This document shows positions 1-7,354 of a stretch of 64,000 nucleotides of DNA, one piece after another. The translations under genes and the position numbers were made by a program. The stretch comes from Streptomyces sp. NBC_00271 (GTDB taxonomy: Bacteria; Actinomycetota; Actinomycetes; Streptomycetales; Streptomycetaceae). The notes under the pieces were generated by a model. It saw only the letters and a list, made by a program, of their open reading frames with translations. It did no database searches and had not been told where the DNA came from. Positions within the stretch are counted from its first letter, which is position 1, and every line of letters starts with the position of its first letter. Location: the NCBI RefSeq assembly GCF_036178845.1, contig NZ_CP108070.1, positions 6,138,001-6,202,000 of the forward strand. Direction: 5' to 3'.

Positions 1-501
1 ACCGCGGTGGCCGCGCTGGCGGTACGTCCCTCCCGCGAGGCCAATCTGCGGGCGCTGGCCCGCACGCCCCGCACCGCCCCCGTGGTCGTCCTCGACCATC
101 CGCGCAACCTCGGCAACGCCGGCGCCGTGATCCGCCTGGCGGCCGGCTTCGGCGCGACCGGCGTCGTCACCACGGGCACCCTCGACCCCTGGCACCCCAC
201 GGTGGTGCGGGGCGGGGCGGGCCTGCACTTCGCGACCGCCGTGGAGCGGCTGACGGTGGCCGAGCTGCCGTCCGGGCCGGTGTTCGCCCTCGACCCGGAC
301 GGCGAGGACATCCGGGGACTCAAGCTCCCGGACGACGCCGTGCTCGCCTTCGGCTCCGAGCGCAGCGGCCTTTCCACCGACCTACGCGCGCGTGCCGACC
401 ACTTGGTGTCACTCCCGATGCGCCCCCAGGTCTCCAGCTACAACCTGGCGACGAGCGTGGCCATGACCCTGTTCCACTGGAGCGCCCCACAAGGGGGCTA
501 G
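1..501 (+). CDS. TrmH/SpoU-family RNA 2'-O-methyltransferase, 5' end missing
   Basis: This is the C-terminal part of a SPOUT-class methyltransferase that moves a methyl group from S-adenosylmethionine to a ribose 2'-OH in rRNA or tRNA. The reading frame is open from base 1 and the upstream part lies outside the window, so no start is assigned. All three SPOUT motifs are present: NLGNAGAVIRLAAGFGA near residue 35 of the visible part, FGSERSGL near 115, and PMRPQVSSYNLATSVA near 138, which together form the trefoil-knot cofactor site. Full-length relatives have about 260-290 residues, so roughly 100 are missing. The RNA target cannot be read from the sequence. The gene converges on paaN, with a hairpin between them. 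Confidence 0.85.
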   Translation, partial: TAVAALAVRPSREANLRALARTPRTAPVVVLDHPRNLGNAGAVIRLAAGFGATGVVTTGTLDPWHPTVVRGGAGLHFATAVERLTVAELPSGPVFALDPDGEDIRGLKLPDDAVLAFGSERSGLSTDLRARADHLVSLPMRPQVSSYNLATSVAMTLFHWSAPQGG

Positions 502-516
502 GGGTGGGCTAGGGGG

Positions 517-574
517 TGTCCGGCGGATCACGCCGCAGGCGCGAGGCCTGGGACCTGTCCGGCGAATCAGGTCC
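517..574. terminator. Convergent-gene hairpin with a short direct repeat
   Basis: GGACCTG (551-557) and CAGGTCC (568-574) form a 7-bp stem with a 10-base loop, ending at the paaN stop codon. TGTCCGGCGGATCA (517-530) recurs with one mismatch at 556-569. It is probably a shared terminator between the methyltransferase gene and paaN. Tracts beginning TGTCCGGCGGATCA recur, from memory, in Streptomyces intergenic DNA. Confidence 0.5.
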
Positions 575-2274
575 TAGCGTCGGACCTCCACCACTCGGAA
601 CCGGTTGGCCACGAAGCCGCCGTCGCACAGCGCGGCGTTCGCCGCCGGGTTGCCGCCCGACCCGTGGAAGTCCGAGAACGCCGCCGTCTGGTTGACGTAC
701 ACGCCGCCCGTCAGATTCAGGGACAGCTGGGCACACTCCTCCAGACAGGCCTCCCGTACGGCCTCCTCGACGACCTCGTCGGTGGTGTACGCCCCGACGG
801 TCATCGCCCCCTTCTCCCGGACGGTCCGGCGCAGCAGCTCCACCGCGTCCCCCGCCGAGTCGACCGCGACCGCGAAGGACACCGGTCCGAAGCACTCGTT
901 CATGTAGGCGGCCTCGTCGTCGGCACCCTCCCAGTACTTCCGGGCACCGTCGAGCTTGACGATCACCGGGGTGCGGACGACCGCGTCCGGGAACTCCGCG
1001 TTGCCCACCTCACGCGACGCGAGGGCGACCTCGCCGAGCCCTGCCGCGGCCTCCAGACGCGCCTTGACGTCCGGGTTCACGATCGCGCCCAGCAGCCCGT
1101 TGGCACGCGCGTCGTCCCCGAGGAGTCCGTCGACCGACCGGGCGAGGTCGGCGACCACCTCGTCGTACGACTTGGAGCCCTCCTCCGTACGGATGCCGTC
1201 GCGGGGGATGAGGAGGTTCTGCGGGGTCGTGCACATCTGGCCGCTGTACAGGGACAAGGAGAAGGCCAGGTTGGACAGCATCCCCTTGTAGTCGTCGGTC
1301 GACTCCACGATCACCGTGTTGACGCCGGCCTTCTCCGTGTAGACCTGCGCCTGGCGGGCGTGGGTCTCCAGCCAGTCGCCGAACGCCGTCGACCCGGTGT
1401 AGTCGATGATCCGGATCTCGGGGCGCACGGCCAGGGTCTTGGCGATGCCCTCCCCGGGCCGCTCGGCGGCCAGCGCCACCAGGTTCGGGTCGAAGCCCGC
1501 CGCGGCGAGCACCTCGCGCGCGACCTGCACGGTGAGCGCGAGCGGCAGCACCGCGCGCGGGTGCGGCTTGACGAGCACGGCGTTACCGGTGGCCAGGGAG
1601 GCGAACAGGCCCGGATAGCCGTTCCACGTCGGGAAGGTGTTGCAGCCGATCATCAGCGCGATACCGCGCGGCACCGGCGTGAACTGCTTGGTCATCGCGA
1701 GCGGGTCGCGCTTGCCCTGGGGCTTGGTCCACTCCGCGGTGTCGGGCGTGCGGACCTGCTCCACATACGCGTACGCCACCGCCTCCAGGCCGCGGTCCTG
1801 CGCGTGCGGGCCGCCCGCCTGGAACGCCATCATGAAGGCCTGGCCGCTGGTGTGCATGACCGCGTGCGCGAACTCGTGCGTGCGGTCGGCGATCCGCTTG
1901 AGGATCTCCAGACAGACCATCGCGCGCATCTCCGCGCCCGCGTCGCGCCAGGCCCGCTGTCCGGCCCGCATGGCGGGCAGCAGCACGTCGACGTCCGCGT
2001 GCGGGTAGGTGACGCCCAGCTCGATGCCGTACGGGGAGGTCTCGCCGCCCACCCAGTCGTCGGTGCCGGGCTGGCCGAGGTCGAGGCGGCTGCCGAGGAG
2101 GGCGTCGAAGGCGGCCTTGCCCTCGGCCATGCTCAGGCTGCCGTTCTCCCCGTAGGCCTTCGGGTGCTCGGGGTGCGGGGACCAGTACGCGCGCGTACGG
2201 ATCGCTTCCAGCGCCTGGTCGAGCGTGGGCCGGTGCTGGGCGGTCAGCTCGTGCGCGGTCAGTTCGGCGGCCAT
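574..2274 (-). CDS. paaN: Phenylacetic acid degradation protein PaaN (aldehyde dehydrogenase fold)
   Basis: The 566-residue protein matches the stand-alone PaaN form found in actinobacteria, an aldehyde dehydrogenase without the hydratase domain of PaaZ. In the phenylacetyl-CoA pathway such enzymes oxidise the ring-opened semialdehyde. Visible ALDH features are VLVKPHP (Lys236), the TGSTAFGD loop (293-300), Glu314 in YTEKAG, and the probable catalytic Cys348 in SGQMCTTP. The ATG at 2274 has GGAGA about 8 bases upstream. It is divergent from paaH, and the shared 148-bp gap carries a TetR-type operator. The ring-epoxidase genes paaABCDE are not in this window. Confidence 0.88.
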   Translation of the reverse strand: MAAELTAHELTAQHRPTLDQALEAIRTRAYWSPHPEHPKAYGENGSLSMAEGKAAFDALLGSRLDLGQPGTDDWVGGETSPYGIELGVTYPHADVDVLLPAMRAGQRAWRDAGAEMRAMVCLEILKRIADRTHEFAHAVMHTSGQAFMMAFQAGGPHAQDRGLEAVAYAYVEQVRTPDTAEWTKPQGKRDPLAMTKQFTPVPRGIALMIGCNTFPTWNGYPGLFASLATGNAVLVKPHPRAVLPLALTVQVAREVLAAAGFDPNLVALAAERPGEGIAKTLAVRPEIRIIDYTGSTAFGDWLETHARQAQVYTEKAGVNTVIVESTDDYKGMLSNLAFSLSLYSGQMCTTPQNLLIPRDGIRTEEGSKSYDEVVADLARSVDGLLGDDARANGLLGAIVNPDVKARLEAAAGLGEVALASREVGNAEFPDAVVRTPVIVKLDGARKYWEGADDEAAYMNECFGPVSFAVAVDSAGDAVELLRRTVREKGAMTVGAYTTDEVVEEAVREACLEECAQLSLNLTGGVYVNQTAAFSDFHGSGGNPAANAALCDGGFVANRFRVVEVRR

Positions 2275-2352
2275 GCGGGACCATCTCCTCGTCTCAAGAA
2301 CTCTTCGCTGAGCTCATGACCTGGGCAGAAATAGCCGGACAGAGTTAGAGTA

Positions 2353-2366
2353 ACCGAACGATCGGT
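2353..2366. promoter_or_regulatory. Inverted repeat, candidate PaaR (TetR-family) operator
   Basis: ACCGAACGATCGGT has 5-bp arms ACCGA/TCGGT around a 4-base spacer; extended to 2354-2369 it is a 16-bp palindrome with one mismatched pair. It lies between the divergent paaN and paaH genes. From memory, the PaaR motif of Corynebacterium glutamicum has the core ACCGNNCGNNCGGT, which this site matches. The TetR gene at 3934 is the obvious candidate binder. A near copy lies at 5139-5152. Confidence 0.65.
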
Positions 2367-2422
2367 CGGGACAAGGGGGACCGCCGCATCTGTGGAAAAC
2401 CCCGTGCGGGAGGATCGCGCAC

Positions 2423-3937
2423 ATGACAGCACTCGACCTCAGCAGCCCCGTGGCCGTCGTCGGCACCGGCACCATGGGCCAGGGCATCGCCCAGGTCGCG
2501 CTCGTCGCGGGCCACCCCGTGCGGCTCTACGACACGGTTCCCGGGCGTGCCGACGCGGCGGCCGAAGCGATCGGCGCGCGGCTCGACCGGCTCGTCGAGA
2601 AGGACCGGCTCGCCGCCGCCGACCGGGACGCGGCACGCGCCCGGCTGCACCCCGCGCACAGCCTCGCCGAGCTGGCGGACTGCGCGCTCGTCGTCGAGGC
2701 GGTGCTCGAACAACTCGAGGCGAAACAGCAGCTGTTCCGCGAGCTCGAGGACATCGTCGAGCACGACTGTCTGCTCGCCACCAACACCTCGTCGCTGTCC
2801 GTCACGGCCATCGGCGGCGCCCTGCGCAACCCCGGCCGGCTGGTCGGACTGCACTTCTTCAACCCGGCGCCGCTGCTGCCGCTGGTGGAGGTCGTCTCCG
2901 GGTACGCGAGCGACTTCTCGTCGGCCACGCGCGCGTACGAGACGGCACGCGCCTGGGGCAAGACGCCGGTCGCCTGCGCCGACACCCCCGGCTTCATCGT
3001 CAACCGCATCGCCAGGCCCTTCTACGCCGAGGCCTTCGCGGTGTACGAGGCGCAGGCCGCCGACCCCGCGACGATCGACGCCGTCCTGCGCGAGTGCGGC
3101 GGCTTCCGGATGGGGGCCTTCGAGCTGACCGACCTGATCGGCCAGGACGTCAACGAGTCCGTGACGCACTCCGTGTGGCAGTCCTTCTTCCAGGACGTGC
3201 GCTTCACGCCCTCGCTCGCCCAGCGGCGGCTCGTCGAGTCCGGCCGGCTCGGCCGCAAGACGGGGTACGGCTGGTACGACCACGGGGCCGACGCCGAGCG
3301 CCCGGAGCCGCACACCGCGGAGAAGGCGCAGGCACCCGCGTACGTCGTCGCCGAGGGTGATCTGGGTCCGGCCTCCGAACTGCTCGCGCTGATCCGCGAG
3401 GCGGGCATCCAGGTCCGCGAGGACGAGGAGGACCACGGGACCCGCCTGGTGCTGCCCAGCGGCGGCCAGCTGGTCCTCGCCGACGGCCAGACGTCGGTCG
3501 AGTTCCGCGACGTCGTCTACTTCGACCTGGCGCTCGACTACCGCCGGGCGACCAGGATCGCCCTCTCCGCCTCCCAGGACACCGCCCCGCAGACCCTCGC
3601 CGAGGCGGTCGGCCTGTTCCAGGCGCTGGGCAAGACCGTCAGCGTCATCGGGGACGCACCCGGCATGATCGTCGCCCGGACCGTGGCGAGGATCGTCGAC
3701 CTGGCGCACGACGCCGTCGCCAAGGGCGTCGCCACCGAGGAGGACATCGACACCGCGATGCGGCTCGGGGTCAACTACCCCCTGGGCCCCTTCGAATGGA
3801 GCCGAAGGCTCGGCCGGAGCTGGGCCTGCTCCCTTCTGGACGACCTGCACCAGCGCGATCCCTCCGGGCGCTACGCGCCCTCTCTCGCGCTCTACCGCCA
3901 CGCGTACGCCACCGAGAAGCGCGAGGGAACCTCATGA
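2423..3937 (+). CDS. paaH: 3-hydroxyacyl-CoA dehydrogenase PaaH-type
   Basis: NAD-dependent oxidation of a 3-hydroxyacyl-CoA; next to paaN and a TetR gene the likely substrate is 3-hydroxyadipyl-CoA in the lower phenylacetate pathway, although straight-chain substrates are possible. The 504 residues begin with a Rossmann fold (VVGTGTMGQG, glycines 14, 16 and 19), followed by the family signatures NTSSLSVTAIGG and GLHFFNPAPLLPLVEVV (His near 142). Two helical 3HCDH C-terminal domains follow, the second with GDAPGMIVARTVARIVD and GVNYPLGPFEW. GGGAGG lies 9 bases before the ATG. Its stop overlaps the next start as ATGA, so it is cotranscribed with the regulator. Confidence 0.87.
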   Translation: MTALDLSSPVAVVGTGTMGQGIAQVALVAGHPVRLYDTVPGRADAAAEAIGARLDRLVEKDRLAAADRDAARARLHPAHSLAELADCALVVEAVLEQLEAKQQLFRELEDIVEHDCLLATNTSSLSVTAIGGALRNPGRLVGLHFFNPAPLLPLVEVVSGYASDFSSATRAYETARAWGKTPVACADTPGFIVNRIARPFYAEAFAVYEAQAADPATIDAVLRECGGFRMGAFELTDLIGQDVNESVTHSVWQSFFQDVRFTPSLAQRRLVESGRLGRKTGYGWYDHGADAERPEPHTAEKAQAPAYVVAEGDLGPASELLALIREAGIQVREDEEDHGTRLVLPSGGQLVLADGQTSVEFRDVVYFDLALDYRRATRIALSASQDTAPQTLAEAVGLFQALGKTVSVIGDAPGMIVARTVARIVDLAHDAVAKGVATEEDIDTAMRLGVNYPLGPFEWSRRLGRSWACSLLDDLHQRDPSGRYAPSLALYRHAYATEKREGTS

Positions 3938-4524
3938 CCACCGCCAAGCGCGACACGTACACCCCCGAGAGCCTGCTCTCCGTCGCCGTCCAGGTCTTCA
4001 ACGAGCGTGGCTACGACGGTACCTCCATGGAGCACCTCTCCAAGGCGGCGGGCATCTCCAAGTCGTCGATATACCACCACGTCACGGGCAAGGAGGAGCT
4101 GCTGCGCCGCGCCGTCAGCCGGGCCCTGGACGGCCTCTTCGCCATCCTCGACGAGGAGCACGCGCGCGTGGGGCGTGCGGTGGAGCGCCTGGAGTACGTC
4201 GTCCGGCGCATGGTCGAGGTACTCACCGCGGAACTCCCGTACGTGACCCTGTTGCTGCGCGTGCGCGGCAACACGGGCACCGAGCGCTGGGCCCTGGAGC
4301 GGCGCCGCGAGTTCGACCACCAGGTGGCCGAACTCCTGAAGGCGGCGGCCGCCGACGGCGACGTACGCGGTGACATCGAGGTCCGCCTCGCGACCCGCCT
4401 GGTCTTCGGAATGATCAACTCGCTCGTCGAGTGGTACCGCCCCGACAGCCGGGGAATGGGCGAACGCGAGGTCGCCGACGCGGTGGCGCAACTGGTCTTC
4501 AGCGGCCTCAGAGAGGAACGCTGA
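3934..4524 (+). CDS. TetR-family transcriptional regulator, likely PaaR
   Basis: A 196-residue TetR regulator with an N-terminal helix-turn-helix (about residues 28-50, ending SKSSIYHHVTGKEEL) and an all-helical ligand domain. The ATG at 3934 overlaps the paaH stop (ATGA), so translation is coupled; the open frame continues upstream inside paaH, but without a ribosome site. Position in the paaH operon suggests control of the paa genes by an aryl- or acyl-CoA ligand, as known for PaaR repressors. This is inference from context and from the palindrome at 2353-2366. The gene ends 12 bases before the convergent Lrp-type gene. Confidence 0.85.
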   Translation: MTTAKRDTYTPESLLSVAVQVFNERGYDGTSMEHLSKAAGISKSSIYHHVTGKEELLRRAVSRALDGLFAILDEEHARVGRAVERLEYVVRRMVEVLTAELPYVTLLLRVRGNTGTERWALERRREFDHQVAELLKAAAADGDVRGDIEVRLATRLVFGMINSLVEWYRPDSRGMGEREVADAVAQLVFSGLREER

Positions 4525-4536
4525 CCCTCCGCCCCT

Positions 4537-5037
4537 TCACCCCTCCGGCTCCAGGTCCTCCTCCTCGAAGACCAGGAGTGTGCGGGTGCTGAGGACCTCG
4601 GGGATGGCCTGGAGGCGGGTGAGGACCAGTTCGCGGAGGGCTCGGTTGTCGGGCGTGTGCACCAGGAGCAGGACATCGAAGTCGCCGCCCACCAGGGCGA
4701 TGTGGGAGGCGCCGGGCAGCACCCTGAGCTGCTCACGGACCGTGCGCCAGGAGTTCTGCACGATCTTGAGGGTGATGTACGCGGACGTGCCCTGCCCGGC
4801 GCGTTCGTGGTCGACGCGCGCCCCGAAGCCGCGGATCACACCGTCCTCGATGAGCCGGTTGATCCGCGCGTAGGCGTTGGCGCGGGACACATGGACCCGT
4901 TCGGCCACGGAGCGTATCGAGGCGCGGCCGTCCGCCTGGAGCATCTGCAGGATGTCCTGATCGATGGCGTCGAGCGGACGGGCGGGCGGCGGGACGGGGC
5001 CGGCCTCCGGCGGCTCGGCCATTTGTTCAGGTGCCAT
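4537..5037 (-). CDS. Lrp/AsnC-family regulator divergent from bkd operon 1
   Basis: A 166-residue Lrp/AsnC protein: a 20-residue Pro/Glu-rich leader, then the winged helix-turn-helix (about 23-70, with SIRSVAERVHVSRANAYARI) and a RAM ligand-binding domain (about 75-160, containing HIALVGGDFDVLLLV). The ATG at 5037 is chosen because GGGAGG lies 8 bases upstream; the ATG at 5058 lacks this and falls inside a palindrome. Its divergence from bkdA and the amino-acid-responsive family suggest it senses a branched-chain amino or keto acid and controls bkd, as BkdR does in Pseudomonas. That role is inferred. Confidence 0.85.
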   Translation of the reverse strand: MAPEQMAEPPEAGPVPPPARPLDAIDQDILQMLQADGRASIRSVAERVHVSRANAYARINRLIEDGVIRGFGARVDHERAGQGTSAYITLKIVQNSWRTVREQLRVLPGASHIALVGGDFDVLLLVHTPDNRALRELVLTRLQAIPEVLSTRTLLVFEEEDLEPEG

Positions 5038-5056
5038 GTCCCCCCGCCTCCCTACC

Positions 5057-5075
5057 ATGGACGTACTGCGTCCAT
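5057..5075. promoter_or_regulatory. 19-bp perfect palindrome, candidate Lrp-family operator
   Basis: ATGGACG-TACTG-CGTCCAT has perfect 7-bp arms. It sits 20-38 bases upstream of the chosen start of the Lrp-type gene and about 135 bases upstream of bkdA. Lrp-family proteins bind degenerate palindromes of about 15 bp and are usually autoregulated, so this is the best candidate site. Confidence 0.5.
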
Positions 5076-5138
5076 CTCAGGCTGTGCAGAACCGTTTGTC
5101 CACAGCCTGGCGCTGCCTGTAGCCAAAATGTGCCGACG

Positions 5139-5152
5139 ACCGAACAATCGGT
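5139..5152. promoter_or_regulatory. Second copy of the PaaR-like inverted repeat upstream of bkdA
   Basis: ACCGAACAATCGGT has the same arms as the 2353-2366 site; the wider 17-base block differs from that site at only two positions. It lies 58 bases before the bkdA start, in a promoter-proximal position. Confidence 0.55.
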
Positions 5153-5210
5153 AGGTGAGGCGCCTCACACCCGTGCAGCGCCCAAGCCGCTCCCACGAGG
5201 AGGTGCCGTC

Positions 5211-6353
5211 ATGACGGTCATGGAGCAGCGAGGCGCTTACCGGCCCACGCCGCCGCCCGCCTGGCAGCCCCGCACCGACCCCGCGCCGCTGCTGCCCGAC
5301 GCGCTGCCCCACCGCGTCCTCGGCACCGAAGCCGCCGCGCAGGTCGACCCGGGCCTGCTGCGCCGTCTGTACGCGGAGCTGGTCCGCGGTCGTCGCTACA
5401 ACGCGCAGGCCACCGCCCTCACCAAGCAGGGCCGCCTCGCCGTCTACCCGTCCAGCACCGGCCAGGAGGCCTGCGAGGTCGCCGCCGCACTCGTCCTCGA
5501 GGAGCGCGACTGGCTCTTCCCGAGCTACCGCGACACCCTCGCCGCCGTCGCCCGCGGCCTCGACCCCGTCCAGGCCCTCACCCTCCTGCGCGGCGACTGG
5601 CACACCGGCTACGACCCCCACGAGCACCGCATCGCACCCCTGTGCACCCCCCTCGCCACCCAGCTCCCGCACGCCGTGGGCCTCGCGCACGCCGCCCGCC
5701 TCAAGAGCGACGACGTGGTCGCGCTCGCCCTGGTCGGCGACGGCGGCACCAGCGAGGGCGACTTCCACGAGGCGCTGAACTTCGCGGCGGTCTGGCAGGC
5801 CCCGGTCGTCTTCCTCGTCCAGAACAACGGCTTCGCCATCTCCGTCCCGCTCGCCAAGCAGACCGCCGCCCCCTCCCTGGCCCACAAGGCCGTGGGCTAC
5901 GGAATGCCCGGCCGGCTGGTCGACGGCAACGACGCGGCGGCCGTGCACGAGGTCCTGAGCGACGCCGTGCGCCACGCGCGCGCGGGGGGCGGCCCGACGC
6001 TGGTCGAGGCCGTGACGTACCGCATGGAAGCCCACACGAACGCCGACGACGCCACCCGCTACCGCGGAGACTCCGAGGTCGAGACCTGGCGGGCGCACGA
6101 CCCGATCGCCCTCCTGGAGCACGAGTTGACCGAGCGCGGCCTGCTCGACGACGACGGCATACGGGAGGCCCGCGAGGCCGCCGAGATCATGGCCGCCGAC
6201 CTGCGCGCCCGCATGAACCAGGACCCGGTGCTCGACCCCATGGACCTCTTCGCCCACGTGTACGCCGAGCCCACACCACAACTGCGCGAGCAAGAGGCGC
6301 TGTTGCGCGCCGAGCTCGCGGCCGAAGCCGAGTCGGAGGGTACGGCCCGATGA
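5211..6353 (+). CDS. bkdA: Branched-chain 2-oxo acid dehydrogenase E1 alpha (copy 1)
   Basis: Thiamine-diphosphate-dependent decarboxylase subunit acting on keto acids of valine, leucine and isoleucine and working with the E1 beta encoded next. The 380 residues include the ThDP motif GDGGTSEGDFHEALN (from 176) ending at NN (205-206), and the segment YRMEAHTNADDATRYR (about 269-284), equivalent to the regulatory loop of mitochondrial E1 alpha. GAGGAGGT at 5197-5204 sits 6 bases before the ATG at 5211; an ATG three codons on is an alternative. It is first of three genes joined by ATGA or TGATG overlaps. The complex feeds isobutyryl-, isovaleryl- and 2-methylbutyryl-CoA into fatty acid and polyketide priming. 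A pyruvate-specific E1 is less likely. Confidence 0.88.
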   Translation: MTVMEQRGAYRPTPPPAWQPRTDPAPLLPDALPHRVLGTEAAAQVDPGLLRRLYAELVRGRRYNAQATALTKQGRLAVYPSSTGQEACEVAAALVLEERDWLFPSYRDTLAAVARGLDPVQALTLLRGDWHTGYDPHEHRIAPLCTPLATQLPHAVGLAHAARLKSDDVVALALVGDGGTSEGDFHEALNFAAVWQAPVVFLVQNNGFAISVPLAKQTAAPSLAHKAVGYGMPGRLVDGNDAAAVHEVLSDAVRHARAGGGPTLVEAVTYRMEAHTNADDATRYRGDSEVETWRAHDPIALLEHELTERGLLDDDGIREAREAAEIMAADLRARMNQDPVLDPMDLFAHVYAEPTPQLREQEALLRAELAAEAESEGTAR

Positions 6354-7354
6354 CCACCGTCGCGCTCAAACCCGCCACCATGGCGCAGGCCCTGACCCGC
6401 GCGCTCCGTGACGCCATGGCCGCCGACCCGACCGTCCATGTCATGGGCGAGGACGTCGGCACCCTGGGCGGCGTCTTCCGCGTCACCGACGGGCTCGCCA
6501 AGGAGTTCGGCGAGGACCGCTGCACGGACACCCCGCTCGCCGAGGCGGGCATCCTGGGGACGGCCGTCGGCATGGCCATGTATGGGCTCAGGCCGGTCGT
6601 CGAGATGCAGTTCGACGCGTTCGCCTACCCCGCGTTCGAGCAGCTGATCTCGCACGTGGCGCGGATGCGCAACCGCACCCGCGGCGCGATGCCGCTCCCG
6701 ATCACCATCCGGGTCCCGTACGGCGGCGGCATCGGCGGAGTCGAGCACCACAGCGACTCCTCCGAGGCGTACTACATGGCGACTCCGGGACTCCATGTCG
6801 TCACGCCCGCGACCGTCGCCGACGCCTATGGGCTGCTGCGCGCCGCCATCGCCTCCGACGACCCGGTCGTCTTCCTGGAGCCCAAGCGCCTGTACTGGTC
6901 GAAGGACTCCTGGAACCCCGACGAGCCGACGGCCGTCGACCCGATAGGCCGCGCGGTGGTGCGGCGCCCGGGCCACAGCGCCACGCTCATCACGTACGGG
7001 CCGTCCGTGCCCGTCTGCCTGGAGGCGGCCGAGGCGGCGCGGGCCGAGGGTTGGGACCTCGAGGTCGTCGACCTGCGCTCGCTCGTGCCCTTCGACGACG
7101 AGACCGTGGCGGCATCGGTGCGGCGGACCGGACGCGCGGTCGTCGTGCACGAGGCCGGTGGTTACGGCGGCCCGGGCGGCGAGATCGCGGCCCGCGTCAC
7201 CGAGCGCTGCTTCCACCACCTGGAGGCGCCGGTGCTGCGCGTCGCCGGATTCGACATCCCGTACCCGCCGCCGATGCTGGAGCGGCACCACCTGCCCGGC
7301 GTCGACCGGATCCTGGACGCCGTGGGGCGCCTGCAATGGGAGGCGGACAGCTGA
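6350..7354 (+). CDS. bkdB: Branched-chain 2-oxo acid dehydrogenase E1 beta (copy 1)
   Basis: The 334-residue E1 beta subunit has the transketolase pyrimidine-binding domain (about 5-180, with MGEDVGTLGGVFRVTDGL and DTPLAEAGILGTAVGMA) and the C-terminal transketolase domain (about 200-325). It pairs with E1 alpha to form the alpha2beta2 decarboxylase that reductively acylates the E2 lipoyl group. The start overlaps the bkdA stop as ATGA, with GGAGGG 9 bases upstream. It is strongly similar to the E1 beta at 22601; the conserved stretch IRVPYGGGIGGVEHHSDSSE differs only slightly there. Confidence 0.9.
   Translation: MTTVALKPATMAQALTRALRDAMAADPTVHVMGEDVGTLGGVFRVTDGLAKEFGEDRCTDTPLAEAGILGTAVGMAMYGLRPVVEMQFDAFAYPAFEQLISHVARMRNRTRGAMPLPITIRVPYGGGIGGVEHHSDSSEAYYMATPGLHVVTPATVADAYGLLRAAIASDDPVVFLEPKRLYWSKDSWNPDEPTAVDPIGRAVVRRPGHSATLITYGPSVPVCLEAAEAARAEGWDLEVVDLRSLVPFDDETVAASVRRTGRAVVVHEAGGYGGPGGEIAARVTERCFHHLEAPVLRVAGFDIPYPPPMLERHHLPGVDRILDAVGRLQWEADS

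Noticed and set aside
664..2319. 551-residue plus-strand frame opposite paaN
   Set aside because: It lacks motifs and is a shadow of a strong ALDH match.
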